Positions 1-9,818 are shown, counted from the stretch's first letter. The stretch: DNA of 64,000 nt from Roseovarius marisflavi (GCF_900142625.1 NZ_FRBN01000008.1:82022-146021); one strand, 5' to 3'. Program-made: numbers and translations. Notes: generated from the letters alone by a model not told the origin.

Positions 1-813
<813 letters not shown>

Positions 814-1224
814 TCAGGGCCGTCTGAGATCGTCTTCCCAGTCGGGCACGTTATTGATCAAAATGGTCGCGACTCTCGTAAAAACCATGCGAAGCTTGTC
901 GATATGTGGGCCCTTGTGGCCTTCATCATCGAGAGCCTTGTTCATGCAAAACAGCCAGTTTTCCGCATCGGCCTTACGAATGGGGACATGGGCGTGCATC
1001 AGCTTCACATCCATGTGTCCATGCTTTTCCTTGTAATAGGCACGCCCCCCCATAAACCCCGACAAGAAATTGAACTGTTCCACCCTGGCGTGGGCCACAC
1101 CGTGACCACGGGCATGAAGCCTGCGCAGATTTGACCCCTCTGGCAAAGTTTCAATCAGGTCATAGAATGCCTCGACAAGCTCGCGCAGCCGGGCCTCTCC
1201 GCCAAAGTCATCAAGCGCGCTCAT
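814..1224 (-). CDS. Group II truncated haemoglobin (GlbO-like)
   Basis: A 136-residue 2-on-2 globin. The GG pair at 59-60 and the segment MHAHVPIRKADAENWLFCM (76-94) match the F-helix region of group II truncated haemoglobins. His77 is the likely proximal haem ligand, and the W-x2-CM signature follows it. Family members bind O2 and react with NO or peroxide in the cytoplasm. The gene overlaps the preceding small secreted-protein gene by 4 bp (ATGA), and that gene overlaps tdm, so all three should share one transcript. Linkage to TMAO demethylase suggests a role in O2 or redox balance during methylamine oxidation, but that is inference. Confidence 0.85.
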   Translation of the reverse strand: MSALDDFGGEARLRELVEAFYDLIETLPEGSNLRRLHARGHGVAHARVEQFNFLSGFMGGRAYYKEKHGHMDVKLMHAHVPIRKADAENWLFCMNKALDDEGHKGPHIDKLRMVFTRVATILINNVPDWEDDLRRP

Positions 1225-1586
1225 TGGGCAACCAAATGATTGCCATCGCGCACCTCGAAAGGCGTGGGAGGGGTTGATTTACTGACCCAGAACCATTGCC
1301 CGCCATATTCCATGACAAACCAGCCCTTCCACTCAGTGTTACCGGGCCATCGGCTTTGATATTCCTCGCCTTCGACCCGCCAGTCCCCACGCGCTGACCT
1401 TGCGTTATCCTGCGCGAAAATCGTGATGCCGTCTGTGCCGAAGTATTGCCGGTATCCGATACCGTCCCAAACACCCACCGCGGTATTGCCTGACAAAAGA
1501 ATCTCGATCTCGGCGCCACGGAGCTTGACCGACTGTGCCTCAGTCGACCCTGCCAGAAGAGCAAATATCAAGGCAAAGCGGATCAT
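1221..1586 (-). CDS. Small secreted protein of unknown function
   Basis: A 121-residue protein with a clear Sec signal (MIRFALIFALLAGSTEA, cleavage near residue 17). The mature part is about 100 residues, rich in Trp, Gly and Tyr (VWDGIGYRQYFG, WKGWFVMEYGGQWFWV), which suggests a small beta-sheet domain. I do not recognise the family. It starts 4 bp inside the end of tdm and overlaps the haemoglobin start by 4 bp, so it is translationally coupled on both sides. A periplasmic product between two cytoplasmic enzymes is odd. It may belong with the TMAO uptake side of the pathway. Confidence 0.75.
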   Translation of the reverse strand: MIRFALIFALLAGSTEAQSVKLRGAEIEILLSGNTAVGVWDGIGYRQYFGTDGITIFAQDNARSARGDWRVEGEEYQSRWPGNTEWKGWFVMEYGGQWFWVSKSTPPTPFEVRDGNHLVAQ

Positions 1587-3952
1587 GAGCGTGGGCGTTC
1601 TTTCATGGGGTCATAAGCCGCGAGGTTCTCGGCCACCCTGGCAGGCAGACGCATTTGATGGCCATCAAGTTTGCCAATTTCCACTTCGGTCCCGACATCG
1701 GCATGGGCCACATCAATCCGCGCAAGCGCGATGTTCTTTTTCAACAAGGGCGAGCGCATCGAAGAGGTGACTTCGCCAATCTGCGCGCGTCCGATGTGAA
1801 TACAATCGCCATGCGCCACATCGACATTGCCGTCAATTTCCAGCCCGACGAGCTTTCTCATCGGATGTTCCTTGCGTCGAATCAGGGCATCGCGCCCGAC
1901 AAAATCATCCGTTTTCGACTTGAGCGGGCAGGTGAAACCGATCCCCGCTTCAAACGGGTCCGTCTGGTCAGAGAAATCATAGCCGGCGAAAATCAAACCC
2001 GCCTCGATTCGGACCATATCAAGCGCCTCCAATCCCATCGGCGTCAGCCCATGCTCCTGCCCCGCCTCCCAGATGGCATCAAAGATTTCGGCGCAATCCT
2101 TGGGGTGACACATGACTTCATAGCCAAGCTCGCCAGTATACCCTGTCCGGCTCACCACAAACGGCGTGCCCGCTTCGTTGCGCAGACGCGCGGGGGTAAA
2201 GCGGAACCAGCCAAGCTGATCAAACTCGGGGTTATGCGGCGCGGTCCATACGAGTTTGCGCAACAAATCGCGGCTTTCGGGGCCTTGCACCGCGACATTG
2301 TGCAGCTGATCAGTTGACGAGCGCACAAGAGCCTTCAGGCCATTCTTATCCGCCAGTTCGCGCAGCCATTCTCCGCCATAATCCGACCCACCGATCCAAC
2401 GGAAGTTGTCTTTGCCAAGGCGGAACACCGTGCCATCGTCGATCATGCCGCCATGCTCATAGCACATCGCTGTATAGACTACGCCGCCAACCGGCAGGGT
2501 TTTCATGTTGCGCGTAAAGGCGTATTGGCACAGCGCCTCTGCATCGGGGCCTGTAATCTCGAACTTGCGCAGAGGTGACAGGTCAAGGATCACACATTTT
2601 TCCCGGCAAGCGTGGTATTCAGCGATTGGGCCTGCGGTTGCAAAACAATTTGCCAGCCAATAGCCGTTATACTCGATGAAATTCCGGGTGTGTTTTGCAA
2701 AGCTATCGTGGAAACCGGTTTGCTTCGTCATTTTTGCCTCTGAATCTGGGGTTGCGCGGATCGCAATGGCGCGCTGAAACGTTTCCTTGCCGCTGTAGGT
2801 ACGGACGTGAATATCGGTCGGGTTCCAACCATTCGCTGCGGTAGTGTCATCGGGACAGGCGCTTGAGACGCAGACGATGTCGGTCAAGGCGCGCAACAAG
2901 ACATAATCGCCCGGGCGGCTCCAGGGCTCGTCGGCATACATCACCCCGTGATCATCAAGGAATGTGTTGAAGAAGAAGTTGATTGCCATCCAGCCCGGAC
3001 GCCCGGACACATTGTACTCTGCCAGCGCGTGGTTGAAGTTGTCCGAGCAATTCACATGCCCCGGATAGCCAATGTCATCATAGTATTTCGCGCTGCACGC
3101 CAACGCAAAGGCGTCATGTCGCCCGCAGGTGTCCTGCACAACCTCTACAAGCGGGACCATTTCCTGATCGTAGTATTTTGCATGCAATCCCGGCATGGGA
3201 TAGGCGTGCCCCATCAGAGTGCGGGTCGTTGTTACGTCGAGGGCATGTTCGATACCCTTATCCAGCTTGCGCGCCGAGAAACACTCAAAATCCGTGCATT
3301 GGCGCCCGTCCACATCCAGAATCTGGATGTAGTCTCCGGCTTTCACAAAATAAGCTTCAGCCGTTTGACTATGCACCCGGATATCGGCAACCGGCTCGGC
3401 CAGAGGATCGGGCAGTTCGAAACGGATCTGCGGATTAAATACCGCCCGCCTGATCATCACAGTCAGCGGCGATGCTGTGTCCTGTCGCTCAAGATCCATC
3501 GCTGCGGCGGGGGCGGCAATGATGACGGCACCTTTGCGGGACACAGTAAATTCGGCGCTCGTTTTGGCAGGCGTCGTACCCTCGAAAAGATGCACGGCCG
3601 GCGCCGAGGCAAGATCAATGCCGCGCGCCTCAAGGCCCATGCGCAGACCGCGCAGCGATCTGTCCTGCGATGTCAAAAGCGCCTTAAGCCCGCGCGCGTC
3701 ACCATTGGCAGTTGCGCCAATAATACCGGCATCGATCCCGCCTTTGTCATCGCTCGCCACGATCTCGCAGCGCTGGCCACCTTCGTCATTCGTGACGGTC
3801 AGTCGATCCCCCGCATCAACTGCGATGAGCACGGCGCCCTGCCCTTCGACAACATAGCGTTCGGTGCCGCGGGGCAGCGAAAAGACCGAGGGTTTGATGA
3901 TCGAACTGGGCTTTGGCGGACCCGGTCGAACCGTAGGATAGCTATCAAGCAC
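1583..3952 (-). CDS. tdm: Trimethylamine-N-oxide demethylase Tdm (DUF1989-GcvT fusion)
   Basis: Cytoplasmic enzyme converting TMAO to dimethylamine and formaldehyde. The start is GTG 3952, which has a GGGAGGA Shine-Dalgarno; an ATG 27 bp upstream does not. Of the 789 residues, about 1-170 resemble a degenerate DUF1989 copy. About 170-400 are the DUF1989 catalytic domain, with CGRHD (276-280), C286, HVNCSDN (299-305), C361 and C366 as likely metal ligands. About 411-780 is a GcvT folate-binding domain with RTGYTGELGYEV. This architecture is that of characterised Tdm proteins, where the C-terminal domain passes formaldehyde to tetrahydrofolate. tmm, dmmDABC and tmoX nearby support the call. It heads the operon with the secreted protein and the haemoglobin. 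Confidence 0.93.
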   Translation of the reverse strand: MLDSYPTVRPGPPKPSSIIKPSVFSLPRGTERYVVEGQGAVLIAVDAGDRLTVTNDEGGQRCEIVASDDKGGIDAGIIGATANGDARGLKALLTSQDRSLRGLRMGLEARGIDLASAPAVHLFEGTTPAKTSAEFTVSRKGAVIIAAPAAAMDLERQDTASPLTVMIRRAVFNPQIRFELPDPLAEPVADIRVHSQTAEAYFVKAGDYIQILDVDGRQCTDFECFSARKLDKGIEHALDVTTTRTLMGHAYPMPGLHAKYYDQEMVPLVEVVQDTCGRHDAFALACSAKYYDDIGYPGHVNCSDNFNHALAEYNVSGRPGWMAINFFFNTFLDDHGVMYADEPWSRPGDYVLLRALTDIVCVSSACPDDTTAANGWNPTDIHVRTYSGKETFQRAIAIRATPDSEAKMTKQTGFHDSFAKHTRNFIEYNGYWLANCFATAGPIAEYHACREKCVILDLSPLRKFEITGPDAEALCQYAFTRNMKTLPVGGVVYTAMCYEHGGMIDDGTVFRLGKDNFRWIGGSDYGGEWLRELADKNGLKALVRSSTDQLHNVAVQGPESRDLLRKLVWTAPHNPEFDQLGWFRFTPARLRNEAGTPFVVSRTGYTGELGYEVMCHPKDCAEIFDAIWEAGQEHGLTPMGLEALDMVRIEAGLIFAGYDFSDQTDPFEAGIGFTCPLKSKTDDFVGRDALIRRKEHPMRKLVGLEIDGNVDVAHGDCIHIGRAQIGEVTSSMRSPLLKKNIALARIDVAHADVGTEVEIGKLDGHQMRLPARVAENLAAYDPMKERPRS

Positions 3953-4207
3953 TTTGTTCCTCCCAGATGCATGTTGCATGATTGGAATAATTGTTTAACC
4001 GTAAGAATACAGCGCCAGACCCGTACAGCAAACGAATTCGGACATAATGAACACCCATCAGATGAATTTTGCTTTCTGGGTCCCGTTTGGAGGATCGGCA
4101 ATCGGGTTTTGCCCTGCCTTTATCGGCAGATTGCGGGGAATTTTTGGAGTGGTTTTTATTTTTATCTCATTTTCAACGCTCATGATTCGCCTGTTTCGGA
4201 AGGAACC

Positions 4208-5053
4208 GTGAGCTCGCTTACCCTCGGCCTGGTCGCAGCCCTGTGTTGGGGATTTCACGATATTTGCGCGCGCTTTCTCAGCCAAAGATCTCCCATTAGC
4301 GCTTGTATCTTCACCGTCCTGCTGACGGGTCTCGTGCTTCACGCCGGATTGACGATCACAACAGGCACACTCGTGATGCTACCGATACGAGCCGTGTCTT
4401 TTGCCCTCGGTGCGGGCGTCTTCTTTGTGGTCGCGACATACGGATTGTACCACGCTTTCCAGCGCGGACCGGTGCGGCTTGTCGCCCCGCTTATTGCAGG
4501 CTACCCGATTTTATCGGTTAGTTGGGCCGCGTCTCAGGGCACGCCAATCAGCCTGTTTCAATGGGCCGCAGTGGGTTCAGTCGTCACAGGCGTCGCCATC
4601 GTTGCAGCGCTGTCAGATACCAGCACCGACGAAAGCCCGCCCAAAGGCCCGACCATCCTTTATGCCGTCATAGCTGCCATTGGGTTCGCAGGCACCTTCG
4701 CCCTTGGTCAGAAAGCCGCCGAAATAAGCCACGAAATGCCAAGCACTCTTGTGTCGCGACTGATGGCTTTGGGGCTGGTTGTTGGGATTCTGCTGATGCT
4801 CAAACACCCTTTCTGGCCGGGCAAACGTGCCTTGCCCTGGCTTGTCGCCATGGGGATAGCCGATGGCATTGCATTGCTATGTGTCCTGTCCGCAGGGCGA
4901 CTGCCTGACGCCAAATACGCGGCTGTCTCGTCGTCTCTTTTCGGGCTGCTGACGATCTTGCTGGCCTGGGCTTTCTTGAAAGAGCGCATGAACACGGCAC
5001 AATGGGCAGGCTGCCTTATTGCATTCGCAGGCGTTGGATATCTGGCGCTTTAG
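4208..5053 (+). CDS. EamA/DMT-family permease
   Basis: A 281-residue membrane protein with about ten hydrophobic segments in two homologous halves. The second half ends with the typical SSLFGLLTILLAWAFLKERM and a final FAGVGYLAL. The start is GTG 4208, with GGAAGGA five bases upstream. The frame stays open far upstream only because it lies antisense to tdm. DMT transporters move small metabolites across the inner membrane, often as exporters. It is divergent from tdm across about 255 bp and sits between tdm and amt, so a methylated amine or an intermediate is a reasonable substrate guess, without direct evidence. Confidence 0.85.
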   Translation: MSSLTLGLVAALCWGFHDICARFLSQRSPISACIFTVLLTGLVLHAGLTITTGTLVMLPIRAVSFALGAGVFFVVATYGLYHAFQRGPVRLVAPLIAGYPILSVSWAASQGTPISLFQWAAVGSVVTGVAIVAALSDTSTDESPPKGPTILYAVIAAIGFAGTFALGQKAAEISHEMPSTLVSRLMALGLVVGILLMLKHPFWPGKRALPWLVAMGIADGIALLCVLSAGRLPDAKYAAVSSSLFGLLTILLAWAFLKERMNTAQWAGCLIAFAGVGYLAL

Positions 5054-5097
5054 TCCGCAGGCAAGCACGTGTCGCACACTGCAGCCATCTAAAATGC

Positions 5098-5125
5098 GAA
5101 GGAGGCGGCCTGAGCCGCCCCCTTC
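5098..5125. terminator. Hairpin between convergent genes
   Basis: GAAGGAGGCGGC-CTGA-GCCGCCCCCTTC forms a 12-bp stem with one mismatch and a tetraloop. It lies between the converging EamA and amt-side genes. On the minus strand it is followed by GCATTTTAG, on the plus strand by TGTCGTTTAA. It is a likely weak bidirectional terminator. Confidence 0.6.
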
Positions 5126-5147
5126 TGTCGTTTAAGGGAATAGGACC

Positions 5148-5360
5148 CTAGTATCGTTCAAGAGTCTTGGCGACCTTTTCGGCATCCCCAATCTTTTTGG
5201 CCTTCTCCAGATGCTCGCCTTCGCGGACAAACTGAATGCGGTGCCACCCTATCCAGAAGATAACCCCCACGATAACCATCGGGATCTCCCAGCCTTGCAT
5301 CGGGTAAACCGGGCCAACTTCAGCCAGATCAACCGCCCAGCTATCATAACCAATCGACAT
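5148..5360 (-). CDS. Small single-span membrane protein next to Amt
   Basis: A 70-residue protein with one transmembrane segment (about 27-42, IPMVIVGVIFWIGW) and a charged C-terminal tail (FVREGEHLEKAKKIGDAEKVAKTLERY) that looks helical and cytoplasmic. An AAAGGAG Shine-Dalgarno precedes the ATG. It starts 18 bp after the amt stop on the same strand, so the two are surely co-transcribed. I do not know a function. A small accessory or regulatory subunit of the channel fits the context. Confidence 0.7.
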   Translation of the reverse strand: MSIGYDSWAVDLAEVGPVYPMQGWEIPMVIVGVIFWIGWHRIQFVREGEHLEKAKKIGDAEKVAKTLERY

Positions 5361-5378
5361 ATCTGCTTACTCCTTTGT

Positions 5379-6743
5379 TCAGGTTTTCTGGGCCAGCGCA
5401 GCTTTATCAGCCGCGATGATCTCGGATTTGGCATCCTCATAGGCATGGTGCTCGGCGTAATCGAGGCCTTGCAGTTCCACCTCTTCGGGGATGCGCAACA
5501 CGCCCATGGCAGATTGAATCTTGGACACGGCCCAACCCGGCGCAAAGCCCAGAACAAAGAACATGATGAAGGCACCGATTGCCTGACCCAGCGGGTTGAC
5601 CGTTGCATAGCCTTCATAGGGCGAACTTGGTGCGCCCCAAAGCACAAAGCCGGCGATGATCAAACCAACAACGCCGGAGTACCCATGAACCGCCACAGCA
5701 CCAACTGCATCGTCCAGTTTGAACTTTCGCTCAACCCAGTAGTGCAATTTATAAACAATGACGACGCCGACGGCGCCAACGATCATCGCCTGAACCGGAT
5801 GATAAAGGTCATTGCCGGCCGAGGCCGTGATGATCCCGGCAAGACCGCCCGAGAAGGTCCAGAACGCATCGCCTTTGGACACCACATAAGCCGCCATCAG
5901 GCCACCGGAGAGTGACATCAGGAAGTTAAAGGTGATGGCCGACAGGGTGGTTGGCGCCAGATAGATATTGGTCGCGGTCCATGTTGTTCCGACAATCTGG
6001 CCGTCAATCACTTCGGGTGAAATGATCGGGACGTTACACGCCGCATAAAAACCCCAGAAGCCCGTATAGATCAGGAAGATACCAATCGTGAGCATCCACG
6101 GATTATGCGGAGGGATATCGCGCGGGGTTCCATCAGAGGCAAACTTGCCGATCCGTGGACCAAGCACCATGATCACACCCAGAGCATACCCACCCGCGAT
6201 TGCGTGGATCACGCCCGACGCATAGGCATCGTGATACCCCAGAACCTTGACCATCCAGCCATCCCAGTGCCAACCCCATGCCGCGTCAATGATCCAGAAT
6301 ACTGAACCAATCAGAACCGCGTGAACCCATAGCGCCGAAGACCGTATCCGTTCGATGACCGAGCCGGACACGATTGACGCCGCCGTCCATGAAAACAAAA
6401 GGAAGGCTGCCCAGAAGACACCTGTGATCCGGTCTTCGAGGTTGGTGGCCATATTCGGTGACCAGGGGGTGTTTGCGGCACCAGCATCAAAATCGATTGA
6501 TCCGCCGAAAATGTAGAAATTGGGGAATGCCCAATAGATCCACCAGCCAAAGAAGAAGAACGTAACCGTAACCAATGGGATGATCATGACGTTTTTCATC
6601 AAGGTGTGCATGTGATTGCGTGCGCGGCTGGCGCCGACTTCATACATGCAAAATCCAACATGGATCAAAAACATGAAAACAACCGTCACCCAATAGTAGA
6701 ACTCGGTAAACACTGTCGTTAGTGCATTTAGGTTTCCGTCCAC
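5379..6743 (-). CDS. amt: Amt-family ammonium/methylamine channel
   Basis: A 454-residue Amt/Mep/Rh-family membrane protein with about eleven transmembrane helices. The two pore histidines can be placed in DAYASGVIHAIAGGYALG and GAVAVHGYSGVVG, equivalent to H168 and H318 of E. coli AmtB. GTG 6743 is chosen because AAGGGAGAG precedes it at normal spacing; the longer reading adds an implausible N-terminus. No GlnK gene is adjacent, unlike classical glnK-amtB. Placement between tdm and dmmDABC suggests it recovers ammonium or monomethylamine made by the pathway. It is divergent from dmmD across about 254 bp. Confidence 0.88.
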   Translation of the reverse strand: MDGNLNALTTVFTEFYYWVTVVFMFLIHVGFCMYEVGASRARNHMHTLMKNVMIIPLVTVTFFFFGWWIYWAFPNFYIFGGSIDFDAGAANTPWSPNMATNLEDRITGVFWAAFLLFSWTAASIVSGSVIERIRSSALWVHAVLIGSVFWIIDAAWGWHWDGWMVKVLGYHDAYASGVIHAIAGGYALGVIMVLGPRIGKFASDGTPRDIPPHNPWMLTIGIFLIYTGFWGFYAACNVPIISPEVIDGQIVGTTWTATNIYLAPTTLSAITFNFLMSLSGGLMAAYVVSKGDAFWTFSGGLAGIITASAGNDLYHPVQAMIVGAVGVVIVYKLHYWVERKFKLDDAVGAVAVHGYSGVVGLIIAGFVLWGAPSSPYEGYATVNPLGQAIGAFIMFFVLGFAPGWAVSKIQSAMGVLRIPEEVELQGLDYAEHHAYEDAKSEIIAADKAALAQKT

Positions 6744-6766
6744 AGCATACTCTCCCTTCGTTGTTC

Positions 6767-6783
6767 GAGGCACTTGTTGCCTC
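6767..6783 (-). promoter_or_regulatory. Hairpin in the amt leader
   Basis: GAGGCA-CTTGT-TGCCTC is a perfect 6-bp inverted repeat with a 5-nt loop, 23 bp upstream of the amt start and just before its Shine-Dalgarno. It could be an operator or a 5'-UTR hairpin affecting translation. Sequence alone does not decide. Confidence 0.35.
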
Positions 6784-6997
6784 TTATTAATAATTTTTTC
6801 ATGTAGAATGCTGCGGAGGAAGATCATCTGTCAACGACTTTGACGCAAATTTAATACGCAACTCAGGCTATCGATGACGTTTTGAACAGAAATATTTACC
6901 TGTGAGGAAAAAAAGTTGCACTGATTTGTTGCTTTTTGTGGCGACCTGAGGCTGAATACCCGGCAAGAGAACAGAGTCGGAAACACAGGAGAAACAC

Positions 6998-8146
6998 ATG
7001 GCCATTCTTTGGAGACATTCCGCGTTAGCGCATCGGCACGCAGAAATTGGCGGCGAGTTGGAAGACTGGAACGGAATGGGCACGGCATGGTTTTATGACC
7101 ATACCCCCGAACGCGCCAAGGCAGATTACGAGGCGGTTCGCACCAAGGCCGGCCTGATGGATGTCTCCGGCCTCAAGAAGGTGCATGTTGTCGGTGCCGA
7201 CGCGGCTTATGTCATTGACCGCGTCACAACCCGCAATGTTGAAAAGATTGCACCGGGCCGCTCGACCTATGCCTCGATCCTCAACGCCGACGGCAAGTTC
7301 GTCGACGACTGCATCATCTATCACATTGCCGTCAATTCCTGGCTCGTGGTTCACGGGACCGGCATAGGAATGGAGCAACTGGCAAGTGTGGCTGCTGGCA
7401 AGAATTGTGAAATTCTGTTTGACGATGACTTGCACGACATGTCCTTGCAGGGGCCGGTTGCCGTTGACCTGCTGGCCAAGGAAATTCCGGGCATCCGTGA
7501 CCTGGCCTATTTCGGACTGATGCAAACCCGCCTTTACGGTCGCGACGTCATGATCTCGCGTACCGGATACACCGGCGAGCGGGGCTATGAAATTTTCTGC
7601 CGCGCCAAGGATGCAACCCATCTCTGGGACAACATCCTGGAGGCAGGGAAAGACATGGGCGTGCGTCCTGTGCAGTTCAGCACCCTCGATATGCTGCGGA
7701 TTGAAAGCTATCTGCTGTTCTATCCCGGCGACAACTCTGAAACCTTCCCGTTCGACGATGAACCATGCGGTGACACCCTGTGGGAGCTTGGTCTGGACTT
7801 CACCGTATCCCCGGGCAAGACCGGATTTGTCGGAGCCGAGAACCACTATGCGATGGAAGGCAAGGAGCGGTTCAAGATCTATGGCATTCAGCTGAGCGAC
7901 AGCATGGCACAGATGGATATGGGCGCGCGCGTGATGCGGGACGGCAAGGACATTGGTGTGATCACCTATGGCCTGTCATCCGAGTTGAACGGCTATAGCG
8001 TTGCGATCGCACGCATCGCACCTGATGCGGCCAAGCCCGGCACAAAACTGTCTGTTGTGCAACTTGATGGAACAGAACTTGCCGCGACGGCCGAAGAGAT
8101 GCCATTCTACGACAAGGACAAATCGATCCGCACCGCCAAAGGCTGA
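6998..8146 (+). CDS. dmmD: DmmD, GcvT-like folate-dependent protein of dimethylamine catabolism
   Basis: A 382-residue aminomethyltransferase-fold protein with a CAGGAG Shine-Dalgarno. NADGKFVDD (96-104) carries the acidic pair equivalent to the catalytic Asp of T-protein, and RTGYTGERGYEIF (188-200) is the folate-domain signature. It is first in a four-gene plus-strand operon. In Ruegeria pomeroyi dmmD precedes dmmABC and is needed for growth on methylated amines, although not for DMA oxidation by recombinant DmmABC. The likely role is to load formaldehyde, or the methyl carbon released by the monooxygenase, onto tetrahydrofolate. A generic GcvT paralogue is the alternative, but synteny strongly favours DmmD. 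Confidence 0.88.
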   Translation: MAILWRHSALAHRHAEIGGELEDWNGMGTAWFYDHTPERAKADYEAVRTKAGLMDVSGLKKVHVVGADAAYVIDRVTTRNVEKIAPGRSTYASILNADGKFVDDCIIYHIAVNSWLVVHGTGIGMEQLASVAAGKNCEILFDDDLHDMSLQGPVAVDLLAKEIPGIRDLAYFGLMQTRLYGRDVMISRTGYTGERGYEIFCRAKDATHLWDNILEAGKDMGVRPVQFSTLDMLRIESYLLFYPGDNSETFPFDDEPCGDTLWELGLDFTVSPGKTGFVGAENHYAMEGKERFKIYGIQLSDSMAQMDMGARVMRDGKDIGVITYGLSSELNGYSVAIARIAPDAAKPGTKLSVVQLDGTELAATAEEMPFYDKDKSIRTAKG

Positions 8147-8153
8147 GACCTGC

Positions 8154-8177
8154 GGGCGCGGGAAAGCCACCGCGCCC
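8154..8177 (+). promoter_or_regulatory. Hairpin between dmmD and dmmA
   Basis: GGGCGCGG-8-CCGCGCCC is a perfect 8-bp stem in the 53-bp dmmD-dmmA spacer. It lacks a strong T-run, so it is more likely an mRNA-stability or partial attenuation element than a full terminator. Confidence 0.4.
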
Positions 8178-8199
8178 TCTTCCATTCCAAGGGACTGAA

Positions 8200-8796
8200 A
8201 TGTCGAAGTTTACCTTTCCAAAAAGTATCACAAGCCGACCCGTTTACGGCACACTTGAACCCCGCGAAGGGTCGGCTCACCTTATGATTGCCGACGCGGA
8301 GGGTGCAGAGGCGATTCTTGATGTCGCCACGCCAGAAATGATGGCCAAAGCGCATATTATCTATATCCCGAAAGGCGAAGATTTCGAAGACAGGCTTCGC
8401 GCGTTGAAACCGGCTTCGTTTTATGCGGGTCCATCCTATGCCGCGGCGCAACCGCGCCTGCACAAATTTCTGGCCGATGCAAAGATGGGCCTACAGGTCT
8501 ATCTGGCCGGCACCGAAGGCCTCATCGGGCAAGCTCAGAGCGCGGCGATGGCTGCGGGCATCCCGCACACCGCTATTCAGACCGAACATCGCGGGAGTGT
8601 GGCGCGCCGCATGCAATGCGTACACTGCAAGGGGATCACCGAAGACGTCGAAACCGATCCGTTTGTCTGTTCGCATTGCGGATTGAACCTCTTTGTACGC
8701 GATCACTATTCGCGCCGTCTGGCCGCGTATCAGGCCGTGTGCATCGACGCCGAAGATCCGGGCAACGTGCCCGAACCCAAGGGGATTTACGAATGA
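8200..8796 (+). CDS. dmmA: Dimethylamine monooxygenase subunit DmmA
   Basis: A 198-residue small subunit of the three-component DMA monooxygenase. The distinguishing feature is a C-terminal zinc-ribbon-like pair, C140-x2-C143 and C157-x2-C160 (CVHC...CSHC), within HCKGITEDVETDPFVCSHCG. The N-terminal 130 residues show no motif I can name. AAGGGA lies a few bases before the ATG. The stop overlaps dmmB by 4 bp (ATGA). DmmABC converts dimethylamine to monomethylamine and formaldehyde using NAD(P)H and O2. The role of this subunit in assembly or electron transfer is not visible from sequence. Confidence 0.88.
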   Translation: MSKFTFPKSITSRPVYGTLEPREGSAHLMIADAEGAEAILDVATPEMMAKAHIIYIPKGEDFEDRLRALKPASFYAGPSYAAAQPRLHKFLADAKMGLQVYLAGTEGLIGQAQSAAMAAGIPHTAIQTEHRGSVARRMQCVHCKGITEDVETDPFVCSHCGLNLFVRDHYSRRLAAYQAVCIDAEDPGNVPEPKGIYE

Positions 8797-9755
8797 GCGG
8801 GGCTGATAAGATTGCCGTCACTGTCACGGATATTGTACCGCTGAACGAGCTTGTCACGCGGTTTGAATTCAGGCGGACGGATGGCGGCCTGCTGCCGACG
8901 TTTTCAGGCGGGGCACATACCGTCGTGGAAATGCGCGACGGAGATATCACCCGAATGAACCCTTACTCGCTGATGTCTGATCCGATGGATCAGACAGCCT
9001 ATTGCATTTCGGTGCGCCGCGACGACGAGGGGCGCGGTGGCTCGCTGTTCATGCACAATAAGGTGGCTGTCGGCGATGAGATGGTGATCTCATACCCCGT
9101 GAACCTCTTCAGCCTTGATTTGCGCGCGAAAAAGCATCTTTTTCTTGCCGGCGGCATCGGGATCACGCCGTTCATGGCACAGATCAAGCAGCTTGAACGG
9201 TTCAACTGCCGTTGGGAGCTGCACTATGCCTGCCGCTCAAAAGACCTTGGCTCTTATGCAGATGAGCTAAGCGCGCACCACCCGAATGAGACCCACATCT
9301 ACTACGACGATCAAAAGCAAGCCATTGACCTGGTCAACCTTCTGGATGGCCAACCGCTGGGAACGCATGTCTATGTCTGCGGGCCAAAGGGCATGATCGA
9401 CTGGGTGCGCAACACCGCCAAGGCCGAAGGCTGGCCACGCGAAGCGATCCACTATGAAGAATTCCTTGCACCCAAACCGGGCAAGCCATTTGAGGTCAAG
9501 CTGGCCATTTCAAACAAGGTGATCCAGGTCGGCGAACAGGAAAGTCTGCTGGAAGCTATGGAACGTGAGGGCGTCGACGCGCCCTATCTGTGCCGTGGTG
9601 GCGCCTGCGGGCAATGCGAGACGCGGGTAATTGATTACGCGGGAAACTTCATCCACCGCGATCACTGGCTGGACGACGCCGAACATGCCAGCGGCGAAAA
9701 GATCATGCCCTGCGTCAGCCGCTTTGAAGGAAAAACTCTGGTATTGGACCGCTAA
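8793..9755 (+). CDS. dmmB: DmmB, flavin/[2Fe-2S] reductase subunit of DMA monooxygenase
   Basis: A 320-residue phthalate-dioxygenase-reductase/VanB-type oxidoreductase. An N-terminal flavin domain has RMNPYSLMS (54-62). The NAD(P) domain shows GGIGITPFMAQ (120-130) and VCGPKGM. The C-terminal plant-type ferredoxin has C267, C272 and C275 (CRGGACGQC) plus C307. It would pass electrons from NAD(P)H through flavin and the cluster to haem-containing DmmC. The ATG at 8793 overlaps the dmmA stop; upstream codons in this frame belong to the antisense-like extension and lack a ribosome-binding site. Confidence 0.9.
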   Translation: MSGADKIAVTVTDIVPLNELVTRFEFRRTDGGLLPTFSGGAHTVVEMRDGDITRMNPYSLMSDPMDQTAYCISVRRDDEGRGGSLFMHNKVAVGDEMVISYPVNLFSLDLRAKKHLFLAGGIGITPFMAQIKQLERFNCRWELHYACRSKDLGSYADELSAHHPNETHIYYDDQKQAIDLVNLLDGQPLGTHVYVCGPKGMIDWVRNTAKAEGWPREAIHYEEFLAPKPGKPFEVKLAISNKVIQVGEQESLLEAMEREGVDAPYLCRGGACGQCETRVIDYAGNFIHRDHWLDDAEHASGEKIMPCVSRFEGKTLVLDR

Positions 9756-9818
9756 CGCGCCATACCGCGATAGGTGGCCTCTGGTTTTCGGATTTTTGAG
9801 GCGACAGGAGAGAAATAC

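Noticed and set aside
2948..4207. Long plus-strand frame antisense to tdm, joined to the EamA gene
   Set aside because: The translation is Arg/His-rich and family-less before 4208, and tdm on the other strand is a certain gene. The real permease begins at GTG 4208 with its own ribosome site.
6900..6960. Sigma-54 promoter upstream of dmmD (GTTGCACTGATTTGTTGC)
   Set aside because: The -24 element lacks GG and the spacing between the two blocks is 7 instead of 5.
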